This document shows, one piece after another, positions 36,201-47,320 of a DNA stretch of 64,000 nucleotides. The stretch comes from Crotalaria pallida (Eukaryota; Streptophyta; Magnoliopsida; Fabales; Fabaceae). The stretch is from contig CM075652.1 of assembly GCA_037953625.1 (NCBI GenBank), positions 17,194,501 to 17,258,500 of the forward strand. Direction: 5' to 3'. The notes under the pieces were generated by a model that saw only the letters and a program-made list of their open reading frames with translations, was not told the origin of the DNA and made no database searches. How positions within the stretch are numbered: the first letter of the stretch is position 1; each line of letters starts with the position of its first letter. A program made the translations under genes and the position numbers.

Positions 36201-37382
36201 TCATGAGGTCCACTATAGTGTCTCTTTCTCCTATAGAATAGTTAATATCAAGTGCTCAAATCTATATAACATCATCAAATGCTCCATTACCTTGCCAAAA
36301 TCTGTCATAATTTGTTGAAATTAAACAGTCAATTATTGGTGAAAACATAACATGACCAAACCAAGTGGCATAAAAAAATTACCCTTCTTTTTTATAAATA
36401 CATTTGTATAAGAGGTCCTGGAAAAGTCTGATCATCCCTCTGCTCACTCCAATTTTCAACCTGCAACAATTTAATACATGCACTTGATATAAGAATGGCT
36501 AATATCTCATGTTACCAAATTACTATTTCATTCTCCACAAAATAAATTACCAATTCACGTTTTGGGGCTACTCATGAGACTGACACATCTTCATGCCTTC
36601 ACAGTCTTCCGTATATAACATGCATATAAGAGAATAAAAGAGAGAAAATTCCTGGTCTTGGGTAAAGCAGAACATTAAACAGAATTGAGGACAAAAGATG
36701 GAACATTCTGTAGTCTAAGAGTTTTAGCTACAGGCCACCAATTAAACAAAGCAAAAAAGAATGAATTGATTTTGGTTTCAGATCTTATGCTTTTAGTAAA
36801 AGCTAATTACCTATGGCGTGGGTCTCGGTCACAAAATTGACCATGAAAAGTGAGAAGGATATTGTGAACAGGGTTTTCTTTCTCTTGTTTCAAAATATTG
36901 ATTGCTGCTCCTATATATGTATGTCAGTAAGTGGTACTGTTTTTTACTTGTTCTGGAAAATTGTTCTTGTGACCTGAAACCAAAATCGAAGGGAGAGAGT
37001 AAATCAAATCCTCATAAAACCAAAAATCCTCATAAATCAAATCCCTAAATCCAAAAACGAAACAGAGAGAGTATCAAGTGTCTTAATGGTGGTGATAACA
37101 TCTCAGTTTTGAAAATCTATTTACCTGCTACAGCACTGTTTCCACATTGATGGTGTCGATCACGGCGAACACCATTATGGTGGCTGACGCAATTCCCAGT
37201 CGTGTGGGTTCCTTGTTGCCCGATCTTTACCCCTCTGGTGCCTGCCTCTTTGATCACCGCCAAACTCATCTCCTAGCTTGACCCCCGTCACGGTGGTGGT
37301 GGTGGCCTAACTCATATAAGGCTGAGTGGATCGTCCTATTATCGGTCGCGAATCGCGGCGGCATAGTGATGGGAGGGTGAGA

Positions 37383-37420
37383 GAGCGAGCGAGAGAGAGA
37401 GAGAGAGAGAGAGAGAGGGG
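37383..37420. repeat. (GA)n microsatellite
   Basis: About 15 GA units within a purine-rich stretch (37373-37485); the Arg/Glu-rich ORF over it is an artefact. Confidence 0.85.
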
Positions 37421-37817
37421 GAGAGATAGAAAGAGCGAGAAAGATAGAGAAAGAACGTGTGAAAGAGAGTGGGAGATGAGAAAGAGAATGGATGCTTCTC
37501 CTAGTAATTGATATCTGAGGAGTCCAAAGTTATCCTTCTTACTTTTGTTGAACTTCTCGATGAATTTATTACCTTGTGAAATGAAAAGTTAGATAGAAAG
37601 CCAGTATTACTTCTTTGATTGACCTTGCACCTCAAAAAAAAAATAAAAATAAAACAATATTAAACAAAACAAAACAAAACGGTTCACCTATTGTGTAGCT
37701 TCTTCTATACTAATTGTTAGTAAAGTCATCAGTGCAATTAATGACTGATTAGTCAGGGAAATCATGTTTCCTAATGTATAAACCAACTTGGATTTATATA
37801 TAGTATAGAAGTATAGA

Positions 37818-38401
37818 TAGTGATTACTATTACCAAATTAGTCCTCCTATGAAAATCATAAGTCTTACAAGTTTGAAATGCCCAACATATTTGATCTTTC
37901 ATAGGGCTTATTTAGTAGCCATGTGACTTTTTCTGAGATTAAATTTTACATTATGTAATAGTCATTTTAGACTTTTAGAAACTTATTTCGCGATCATTTT
38001 CACTGGATGACTAACTTGAAGGTCATTATATTTTTTTAGATCAATATGAAATTTTATTTTTATAATTAGCCTTTCTAAATTTTACATGATAATATTTTTG
38101 GATTTTTCTAATGTATACTAACGAATCCATATATAAAATATATTAAGAAATGCAAATTTTCATGGATAAATTTAAGAGATTAATGAGTATGCAAGGTCAA
38201 TCCATCAATCCATCATCCACCATTCATTTGTATTACTTTAATCTAAGAGTCAACGACCATAAACGAATTATGGATGATGCACTGATGGTGTAAAAAAACC
38301 TTTACACTGTCGGTGCATTCTCCATTTTTTCTAAATTTAAATGGTGAAGTTAAATAATATATTTAATTTTCCTGATGAAAACATGATTTTTTTCTAAACA
38401 T
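37818..38401. other. A+T-rich intergenic with small foldback
   Basis: No gene. At 38279-38319 GCACTGATGGTGTAAA and TTTACACTGTCGGTGC form an imperfect 16-bp hairpin, the end motif of a MITE type I recall from legumes. Confidence 0.45.
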
Positions 38402-38603
38402 GGAGAAATTATTACTTGGTCCTGAACCACCATCTTATCCATGGTTCAGACCAATAATAATTTAATTATTTAACAACTATTAAAATTAACTAGCATATCA
38501 TTTTCTCTCTTTTATTTTTAAAATTTATTTTCTTATGTGTCAAGTTACTATTAACCTAAACCATGGATGAAGTGGTGGTCCAGAACCAAGTAATAATACC
38601 TCC
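38402..38603. mobile_element. 202-bp foldback MITE
   Basis: The left arm ATTATTACTTGGTCCTGAACC (38408 on) pairs with the right arm (reverse: ATTATTACTTGGTTCTGGACC, to about 38599), extending about 50 bp each side. The centre is A+T-rich. The superfamily is undetermined. Confidence 0.7.
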
Positions 38604-39049
38604 TAAACTTATGCATGGTACAAAACGCCAATTTTGTAACACCCCGATTTAATATAATGAGAGTAAAAAATATTTTCATAAAAGAATACGCAGCGGAATT
38701 TTGCTTTTTATTAATTGATTAAGTAAAGTTTTTACAAAACATATGTTAAGTTTTGGGATTACATCTAACTCAAGCATAAAATCATTATGCAATTCTTTTT
38801 TTCCTTTATCCGTTGTAACCGATGGTTGACTCAATAGGAAGTTGACACGGAGGTTGAATCCATGGAGGTTGAATTCCTCAAGACCTAACAAACATTAAGG
38901 GAGCTAGGAATAAGTCATTGTCGTATGACTATTAACTTATAGTAGAAGAATTAGCACCAAGTAAACAAACACAATCGGTATGTAAATTAGCACCAAGTAA
39001 ACAAATACAATCTTATATTTGGATGTAGATTTGTCAACTCAAAAGTATA

Positions 39050-39390
39050 CCTTATCAACAAGTATATTGTTTGCAACACGTCCTCGTGCCAAAGAGTAGG
39101 ACGTATATGCACTCCTGAATATGCCCCTTACAAGTGCATCTCACACTTGCAATTAATAGGTTCCCTTGCCAAAACCGGACATACTCGCACCTTATGAATT
39201 TCCCTTACAAGTGTATCTTACATTTGCAGCAAATCCTCGTGCTAAAGGACAGGATATACTCGCACTATTGATATGCCTCTTACTAGTGCATCTCACACTT
39301 GGAACATGTACCTTCCCAAGAAACAATGTCATATCGGGAATTTATATTCCAGTGTCGTCCCTTACAAACATTGTACCCGTGCCATCATAG
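39050..39390. repeat. minisatellite in LTR A, about 90-bp unit
   Basis: Three to four units with the core CTTACAAGTGCATCTCACACTTGCA and CCTCGTGCCAAAG...GGA; a diverged relative of the unit in LTRs B and G. Confidence 0.7.
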
Positions 39391-39775
39391 TTATGATTTC
39401 TTCTTTATTTTTAATTTATCACAATATTATGTAGTGTGTAACATCTTGATCTTTTATAAAGGGAATAAAGTAATTTATTAAAAGAATTACAACGGAAAAT
39501 AAAAATTCCCTTTATTCAAAAATAGTGAATAATTTTTTATTTTTTTTAAAAGTATATCATCTCAGGGTTACAATGGATCATATCCAGTCAACAAATAATT
39601 TAGCATCTTCCTTCTCCGCTTGAGTCTCTGGCTTTGGCAGGTTGACTAACTCTGTTTAAGGCTTGTACCCACCACACAAACATGATAGATGAGAGTAAGT
39701 CGCTTGTCACATCCCATAAGTAAATTAAGGATTGAGTCATATACACATATTGTAACATCTTATTTTTCTAAACAT

Positions 39776-39814
39776 AATATATATATATATATGTAATTAT
39801 TTATGACTATTTTC

Positions 39815-39845
<31 letters not shown>
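39776..39845. repeat. (TA)n tracts
   Basis: Two TA runs (39776-39792 and 39819-39844) near the left end of LTR C. Confidence 0.85.
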
Positions 39846-39848
<3 letters not shown>

Positions 39849-40328
39849 CATGTGTGAGCAAATATATGAGTCGATTGGTATATGTATTTGTGGGTGATGA
39901 ATGTACTTGGTGTGTATGCGGATATGTGGATGCTCGATTAGGGTTTGTCGTATGTGTTTGAGTGCCGGAGTCGCAAGGGTTTGAGGGTGTCCTTAATGTT
40001 GCGAACTCGGATGAGTATTCGGTTAGAGAATTCTAAATATAGGTTGAGTGCTTGAGGTGTTAGCGAGCTTTAGCCGCAGAGAATTTCTTTGTGATCGTGT
40101 TAGTGGGGTTATGTGGGACGTTAGTTTGTAAGGCATCGGATGTTATCCGAGTGCATATTTGTGCCTCGAGCGTTATTAGCCCGTGTTTCGTGAGGTTAGA
40201 GGGTCGTCCTAGGTTGTATAGGGCTTGGATAGATGCTAGATATGGGTTAGATAAGGGTCGAATATGGGTTAGATATAAGACTTTGTTTATCGTTGCGTTT
40301 GAATTTCTTGTTTTAATAATTATATGTT

Positions 40329-40911
40329 GGGCAAATTGCACTCACCTCCCTTGAGGTTTGCACTAATGACACAGACACCCCTTCTAGTTTGGAAAATGAC
40401 ACCCACCTCCCCTACTAAGCAATCAGCATTGCACTTACACCCCTCCTTATATTAAACAGTGAGGTTATCAACGAAAATGTTATGTTTAGGATTAAAAAAA
40501 ACTTTTATACCCTCAAAGGACTCAGGGGGTGCCTTATACAAATTTCAAGTGTATTTGATACATTTTTCTTTATAACAATAATAGGATAAAAAAATATCAT
40601 AATATATTATTATATTTTCATGTAAAAAATATTTATTTTTAAAATTTTTTTATCGTATTATTGTTATAAAGAAAAAATGCATCAAATACACTTGAAATTT
40701 GTATGAGGCGCCCCCTGAGTCCTTTGAGGGTATAAATGTTTTTTTCAATCCTAAGCATAATATTTTCGTTAATAAACTAATCATTTATTATAAGGAGGGG
40801 GTGTAAGTGCAATGCTGATTTCTAACGAGGGGAGGTGAGTGTCATTTTCTGAACTAGAGTGGGTCTCTGTGTCATTGGTGCAAACCTCAGGGGAGGTGAG
40901 TGCAATTTCCC
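40329..40911. mobile_element. MULE-type foldback MITE nested in C
   Basis: 583 bp with arms of about 270 bp: GGGCAAATTGCACTCACCTCC (left) against the reverse of the right end GGGAAATTGCACTCACCTCC. Flanked by perfect 9-bp duplications TTATATGTT (40320-40328 and 40912-40920), the length typical of Mutator-like elements. No ORF. Confidence 0.88.
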
Positions 40912-41044
40912 TTATATGTTTGATGTTATGGAATTATGATTTTGATGTTGGAAATGTATTTTAATGTTGTGGATGTTTGTTTTAGTGTTAGGGTGAGTTA
41001 AGAGTCCTTAGATAGGGTTAAAAGTGCGAAAATCGGAGTTTCGA

Positions 41045-41225
41045 GGTAAACCAGGCACCCAGGCACGAGGTCGGTGCGCCCAGGCGCACCGGGGCACCAA
41101 ATCACTGTTCCCACAGTGGCACCAGCACTCAGGCGCACAGAGCCGTGGGCTCAGGCGCTCGTTGCGCATTTCCGCACCAGTCAGGCGCAGCACCAGCGCG
41201 CTCAGGCGCGCGACTGGTTATAAAA
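41045..41225 (+). promoter_or_regulatory. GCGC motif cluster and TATA box of LTR C
   Basis: At least six CAGGCGC-type units in a G+C-rich island within A+T-rich DNA, ending ten bases before TATAAAA (41219-41225). Position suggests a U3 promoter module. Confidence 0.5.
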
Positions 41226-41401
41226 CGCGCATCAACAACACAACTCCACGCACCAGCCATTTCCTCATTCCCCAACACGCCCCAACTTCAACCATGCACC
41301 CAAATCTCATTTCCAACCCTTCCCCCATGAAAACCAAGCTTCATTTTGTTGAATTCACACCTCCCTCATGATCTTCTTCTCCAACTTCTTCCCTTTTGCT
41401 T

Positions 41402-41450
41402 TTCTCTCTCTCTCTCTCTCTCCTCAAAGCGCTCTCTCTCTCTCTCTCTT
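41402..41450. repeat. (CT)n microsatellites
   Basis: Two CT runs (41404-41422 and 41431-41449) downstream of the LTR C TATA box, likely leader sequence. Confidence 0.85.
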
Positions 41451-43219
41451 TAATCTCAAAACTACCTAAGGGGGAGATCTCTCAAGGGAGTTGAAATCCA
41501 TGGAGTCCAAGAGTAGATTCAAGGTATATGAAGCTTCAATCAAGCTTCCTCTTATTCTAAGGTAAGGGGGATACACTTTTCTACACTTTGAGTTAGGGAT
41601 AGTTAGGGTTTATAATAGGATTTGGGATTAATAGTTAAATTGGAGTGTGGGTAGTGTTTTATCACTTGTTTAGAGTTGGGTTAGGGGTGATTAGCTTATT
41701 ATTGGTTGATTTTTAGTAATATTGAAATGTTTATAATAAAACCCCTGTTTATGCTATAAGAATAGGAAGTGAAGAACCTCAGGGAGTCAACTTCTATTTT
41801 TGTACACTGAGACATACCTAAGTATGTCGACTGATTGATCTGTTATTTATTGTTGTTATCTCGCATTGTGGTTGTCGTTGGACTTGTTTGTATAGGACTG
41901 AGATATGCCTATGCATATTGACTAAGTGTATATTGTGTGTGTGAGCATTTAGATGTTGTGGAGTCCGGGTTAAGGTTATTGTAATAGAAGTCAATATCGA
42001 ACTATATGATGAATGAATTGGAATGGTACTTCATAGTCGATTCGAATAACCGAATAAGTAAGGATCAAGCACCACGTGTTACTATGAAAAACCAAAAGAG
42101 CGACGGCTATTGACTTCCTTTCCAATGATCCTAACTAATCATGCATCATATCATGGAGTGAGGTTGGACGTTAGGGTATGGGATAGACTTACGAGAAGGT
42201 TCATTGAACCGATGTACGAGAGTGATCCAGTGACTAGGTTGTGCTATTGAAACAACCGCGGGAATAGTAGTGGGTGGGACCTTGATCCTACAATGGGGCC
42301 GGATTTGCTACCCGCGTCGGGGATCGATCCTGCGATAACCACTACAATTCTATCGATCACTTAGGCACTTCGGTGCCGCGGAGGGTGATCTTGGCTATAG
42401 CCAACTCGGGCATCCTCCCAAGTTGTACTTGGACCTGGATTGGCCAAGTATTGTGCAAGCATTGGTTGCGAGACGCTTACTCCCGACTCGTCTATTCCCA
42501 GGAGTGGAGGGTGATGTAAGGAAAAGGAAAGAGATTGGATATGTGATTGTGACATGGGAGATTTGAGTACAGAGATGATGAACCAATCCAGAAGTGGATC
42601 CCATGATTATTGTATGATTTATGTGTGTAGTATACTGGGATGGGATACGAGTGAGAAGGATCCAGTTGTGGATTGATCGAGTGACACCCATGCATTGCAC
42701 TATGCTCTGGTTATTGTGGTGTGTGTGTGTGTTCAGTAGCGCTCGATTTAGTTATTATCCCTGCATTGTTATTATGAGTTGTTTACTATCTTTTAATTCA
42801 CTGTGTTTAAAAATGTCTCACCCCTTGGAGGTTTAACATTTCAGGGAACTTGCAAAGAAGCTTTAGAATCAGAGTGTCGTAGTGGAAGAGTCGAAAGAAG
42901 GAATTCTATTTTATTCTGCTTGTATTGTAATTGTAAACCCCCAAATTTGTTTATAAACTTGTTTTAAAAAGGAAATTTTGAGTTCCTCAGTTTAAATTAC
43001 AAACTTTTATCTATTTATCTTTTATAAATAAACCGAGGTGTTACATGTACAACCATTATAATGCAGATGATGCATGCTACACAAGTGTCTTATCAATCAT
43101 GGTTAGTATCTTATTATTTTGTATGCAATGTCTACTCTTGCTCTTGCTCACAAAAGGGTTCATAGGTACATTCAACATTTTCCATAAACATCATATCTAT
43201 ACAAGGGCCACCCGTACAC

Positions 43220-43600
43220 TAGGCTATATCGCTTACAAATACACTCCTTTGTATCTACAACAGGTCCTTTCCCAAGGGACACGTCATACCGGGACATTGA
43301 TATACTGCTTACAGATAACGTCTCATCCGCAACAGGTCTCTTCCCACAAGACACAATATATCGGGATTCATGGCCATACCGCTTACGAATAGCGTCCTAC
43401 CCGCAACAGGTCCTTTCCCAAGGGACACGGTATACCGGGACTCGTGAACTTCCATTTACGAATAGTGTCCTATCTGCAACAGGCCCTTACCCACAAGACA
43501 CGGTAAGATTGGGATTTTAATAGTATATCGCTTACGAATAACGTCCTATCCGCAACAAGCCCTTTCCCATAGGACACAATATACCAGAATTCTCACCATT
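43220..43600. repeat. minisatellite in LTR B, about 78-bp unit
   Basis: Five units around CGCTTACGAATAGCGTCCTA, CCGCAACAGGTCC and TTCCCAAGGGACACGGTATA. Shared with LTR G. Confidence 0.85.
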
Positions 43601-44473
43601 CTCGTGTACCCTTGTACTCATTCCACTACAAAGTATTTGTACTCTATGAATTCTTTCACGCTTAGTATCCATACCAATATTTATGTGATGCATGAAAAGT
43701 GCAAGATTAATCTGTCATTATTTTATTATTCACATTTTTTCCAGTTAACTTCTCAATCATGGGTTATTCTTAAGTAACCCAATCAATTCTCATAGTTAAC
43801 TATCTTCAAACAATTAACTTATCTTCGATTAATCACAATAAGTTAATCATTAATAGATAACTAGCATAATGAGTCATTATGATTACAACCATTAAAGCAT
43901 TATCAAATTTCATACTAGAATTCCAATAAAAAGATAATTCTTATCCTTTAAATTCTAAAATTAAGATAAATAACCATTTGTCTTTGAACTCCTTACACAT
44001 TACCACAATAGGTTATATTTTTAACTCAATTATTAACTAAAATAACCTTTATGCAAAGCCCTAAAAGATTATTATAATAGACTTAATTATTTATTATTTT
44101 CTCTCAGGTCCTAATCGGTTAGAGTAACCCATTAATCGGTTATAATATGCAGACCTGAGAACAAACAATGTTGATTCTAGATTCAACTTACTTCAAACCT
44201 CAATCTAATTCTTTCATAATATTTATGCAGCATCCACACATTGATTAGAACTAGATATCAGGTATCATAACAAATTTATTATCATGTTGGACTTAACTAA
44301 CTTCATTGCCATCTTTCAACTTTATGTTATTGTGAATTAGTTTTATACTCTTAACTTCCGTGCAGGAATTTTTTTGATAGTCAATCAGGAAAATATTTGT
44401 ATATTCATAAATTAACAATATGTACTTTATTCTAATCTTAATCAGTTATTAAAATTGAGTTAACCGGTTAAGT

Positions 44474-46290
44474 TTTATTTTATTTTTTTTGTAAAATAAA
44501 AAATTTCATTACCAACTGAACAAAAGATACAAATGCAATACTCTTACTTAAATCCACTTCCCCACCTACTATGTAGGGTTGAAAGTCAAATTAAGTACTA
44601 AAAGTAAAACTAGGCCTATAGTTCAGCATTTATTCTATTGATTATAACATTGTTCCTAAGACTATTAAGACAGTGAAAATAAGTATGAAATCTACATGCT
44701 AATTCCTTCTTCATTATGTTAAAAACTTGAATCGGTTGAAGAGCTCTCCCTGTGAAAAAACGACGATTCATTTCCATCCATACGTGATATAGAGCAACAA
44801 CCATTGTAGCATGAATCAATTGTCTTCGTTTCTTGTCGTTAAAACCAAACTTGGCTAGAAGCTCTAACAATTGTTTACTCCAAAAGCATTCAACGAATAA
44901 GTGATCACGATTCTCAATATTTTGAGTGAAGGGACACTTTGGTCCCTCGAGTTTTTCGACAGGGACACTTTAGTCCCTCAAGAAATTTAATTCATTTTTA
45001 GTCCCCATGTTTTCCAAAAGTACCAATTTAGTCCCTCATGTTTTCCAAAAAGTACCAATTTAGTCCCTCAACGAAGTGGCTAACGGAAATAAGACAGGGA
45101 CTAAATTGGTACTTTTGTAAAACTTTGGGGACTAAAAATGAATTAAATTTCTTGAGGGACTAAAGTGTCCCTATCGAAAAACTTGAGGGACCAAAGTGTC
45201 CCTTCACTATAGCATCATCACACAGCCCACAGAATGGATTGTTTGGAGCATATAGAGCCATGTTGGTTTTAGTTTTTAATTTATCATGCACAACCAACCA
45301 GAAAATGAGGCAATGTTTGCGGATGGATGCAGGATTCCATATTACTTTGGCATAAGGAAATGTGCCTTGCTCCCCAAGTAAATAAGCATATCCTTGTTTA
45401 ATCGAGTAGTCAGCTTGATAATTTCCCATCCAATAACCATTGATGTATCCTTGCCTGAATTTCTCTCTAATCTTAATGATTTGTTTCCAATGCCAACTGC
45501 CATGAGTAGGAGGTTGATACTGCCAGATATCTGCAGATTTCAAGTAGATCGAATTGATCCACTTAACCCAAAGATTATCCTTTTCATTCCCAAGTGCCAG
45601 AATTGCTTACCAATAGCAACCTAATTCCACTTGATTGCATTCTAGAAACCCAAACCTCCATTCTTTTTTGATTTGCAGCATGTTTCCCTGGCTATAACAA
45701 ATCTGGTTCTTCCCAACTGGTTAACACCTCATAGATAGTTTCTGCATTTCTGTTTAATCTGTTAGATAACTCCTTTTGGTATGATAAAAAACACTGGCCC
45801 AATGAATATGGAGTGTAAGGAGCACATAATTTATCAGTTGAGCCTTTCCTTGGTAAGATAGATTTCTTGTTCTCCACGAATTCAGCCTTTTTGTAATTCT
45901 GTCAACCATCACCTGACAAGTATTTGTATTCCACTTTCTAGCAGAAATAGGTAGCCCTAGGTATCTAAAAGGAAAGGGTCCTTTAGAGAAACCAGTGAAG
46001 TGTTGCATTCTTATCACTTGTTCCCCATTAAGACCAGCCATGTAAATTTGAGACTTTGCCTGATTAGCATATAAACCAGAACTAGAGGAAAAATCATTGA
46101 AAACATTCATCAAGATTGAAATGCTAGTTTCATTTGCTTTGCAGAACACCATGAGGTCATCTGCAAAAGCAAGATTGACTAGCTTAAGGTCCTTGCAGAA
46201 AGGGTGGTATCTGAATTGTCTATGGGTTGCTGCAGCCATCAACTTTCTGGTTAGCATCTCCATTGTGAGAACAAAGATGAGGGTTTACTA
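44474..46290 (-). pseudogene. 5'-truncated LINE: RT C-terminus and zf-RVT region
   Basis: Minus strand. The RT end with the catalytic FADD (LVNLAFADDLMVFCKANE) and FPFRYLGLPIS lies at 45754-46263. The zinc-binding zf-RVT region (WNPASIRKHCLIFWLVVHDKL; FCGLCDDA) lies at 45215-45543, and the tail with CFWSKQLLELL-type residues at 44616-44900. Frameshifts and stops separate them. The 3' end is an A-tail (T-run on the plus strand, 44474-44492). The endonuclease and most of the RT are missing, the usual 5' truncation. A MITE interrupts it. Sits in LTR B. I could not settle the target duplication. Confidence 0.85.
44920..45208. mobile_element. foldback MITE inside the LINE
   Basis: Arms of about 80 bp: AGTGAAGGGACACTTTGGTC (44925 on) is matched in reverse by the right end to 45208. 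The LINE reading frame resumes across it if the three bases ATA flanking it are counted once, suggesting a 3-bp (or TA) duplication. No ORF. Confidence 0.8.
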
Positions 46291-47277
46291 AGCCAAAACA
46301 TTTATTACAGACTCTCCTTAAGTTCCTAAGGCCTAATTTCAATTCTAAGTTAATTCTTCACCATCTCCCTGAACTGTTTTGGCTTTGCAGGGTCATGTTA
46401 ACCAGTTAGTGTTACTCAATAACCGGTTAATATGTTAGACTTGAGAGCAATTTTAGCTTTTCAAGTCTAGTTTCAATTCAATAACTCAATATAACATTTG
46501 ACAAACCTCAAACAACATATTATCACATAACTGCGGACTGATTATATACACTTTTCCAGAGGAATATATAAACAAGCATACCAAGTTATTGTCCAATTCA
46601 TTTAATCATTGGACTACTATCTATTTCAACATATAAAAATAGCTTGAATCCAGTTGAATATATACAGTTGTTATAGTTAAACACTTAAAACCAAAATTGA
46701 TTAAGAACCATGGGTTGTCTTGGTTTCAATACCAAGCAATCCTTGTTATGGTTTCTAATGAGCAAATAGCATAAAACATATAGCAAACTCCACAATCCAT
46801 AATCCTAGCAATATGATGCCATCTCCCATACTTTGAACATGACATAGAGACTAAGATTTGGTTCATGAACTACAACAACAACAGCTCAAACACCAACAAC
46901 TAGAATTAAAAGAACAACAACAAACACCAAGAGACACCCTTGAATTATTCAAGATTTCGCTCACGATTCTCAAGTTCTTTGTGCAGTAACTCAAGGCAAG
47001 TTATTTGCATTATTTGAGAGTAGATTTTGGCAGAGTTTGGGCAAGGATAAACGCAGGGGAAAACAACTAAAGACAACCACAACAACATGTCTTTTATAGA
47101 GAAGAATTAAGAGGTGTAAGAGGTGGGAGGCACCTCTTCAGGCCATGCACCCCTCCCTTCCAGGACTTCCCCATGTGTCCTTTAATGTCCAGGGAACACG
47201 TATTCTTGGGAGGGAGGTTTTTGGGTTATTCAAGTGGTGGTTGCCCCAAACCGCCTCAATCTTCAGCAGCAACAGGT

Positions 47278-47320
47278 CCTCTAACCGGTTATCAGGTTTG
47301 GCTAACTGGTTAAACCCTGT
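47278..47320 (-). promoter_or_regulatory. AACCGGTT cluster upstream of LTR B TATA
   Basis: CTAACCGGTTATC and CTAACTGGTTAAAC lie about 185 bases upstream (minus strand) of TATAAAA at 47092-47098. Confidence 0.45.

Larger units (their letters stand above)
32043..37817 (-). mobile_element. candidate non-autonomous Helitron
   Basis: On the minus strand the left end (37817) begins TCTATACTTCTATACTATAT, a Helitron-type 5' end, preceded by A. The 3' end carries the hairpin CGTGC-ATC-GCACG (32055-32072), about ten bases, then CTAG at 32046-32043, followed by T. Insertion between A and T and a hairpin just before CTRR are the Helitron hallmarks. The 5.8-kb interior has no Rep/helicase ORF, is A+T-rich, and has no recognised captured gene. 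That both ends belong to one element is an inference. Confidence 0.65.
39751..43045 (+). mobile_element. solo-LTR-like element 'C', nested in B
   Basis: The ends TGTAACATCTTATTTTTC (39751) and AACCGAGGTGTTACA (to 43045). Flanks CATAT and TGTAC differ only by transitions; both derive from CGTAC by cytosine deamination, so a decayed duplication is plausible but unproven. Plus orientation is suggested by a GCGC-rich motif cluster (41045-41215) directly before TATAAAA at 41219-41225. It holds a MULE-type MITE. About 2.7 kb without it; no coding region. Confidence 0.6.

Noticed and set aside
37326..37511. Arg/Glu-rich ORF resembling an RS/RE domain
   Set aside because: It is a (GA)n microsatellite read in frame.
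39166..39390. 74-codon ORF in LTR A
   Set aside because: Lies entirely in the LTR minisatellite.
43220..43600. Possible CRISPR-like array (regular repeats, also 20850-21180 and 55845-56315)
   Set aside because: Repeats are diverged minisatellites without unique spacers of constant size, inside plant LTRs.
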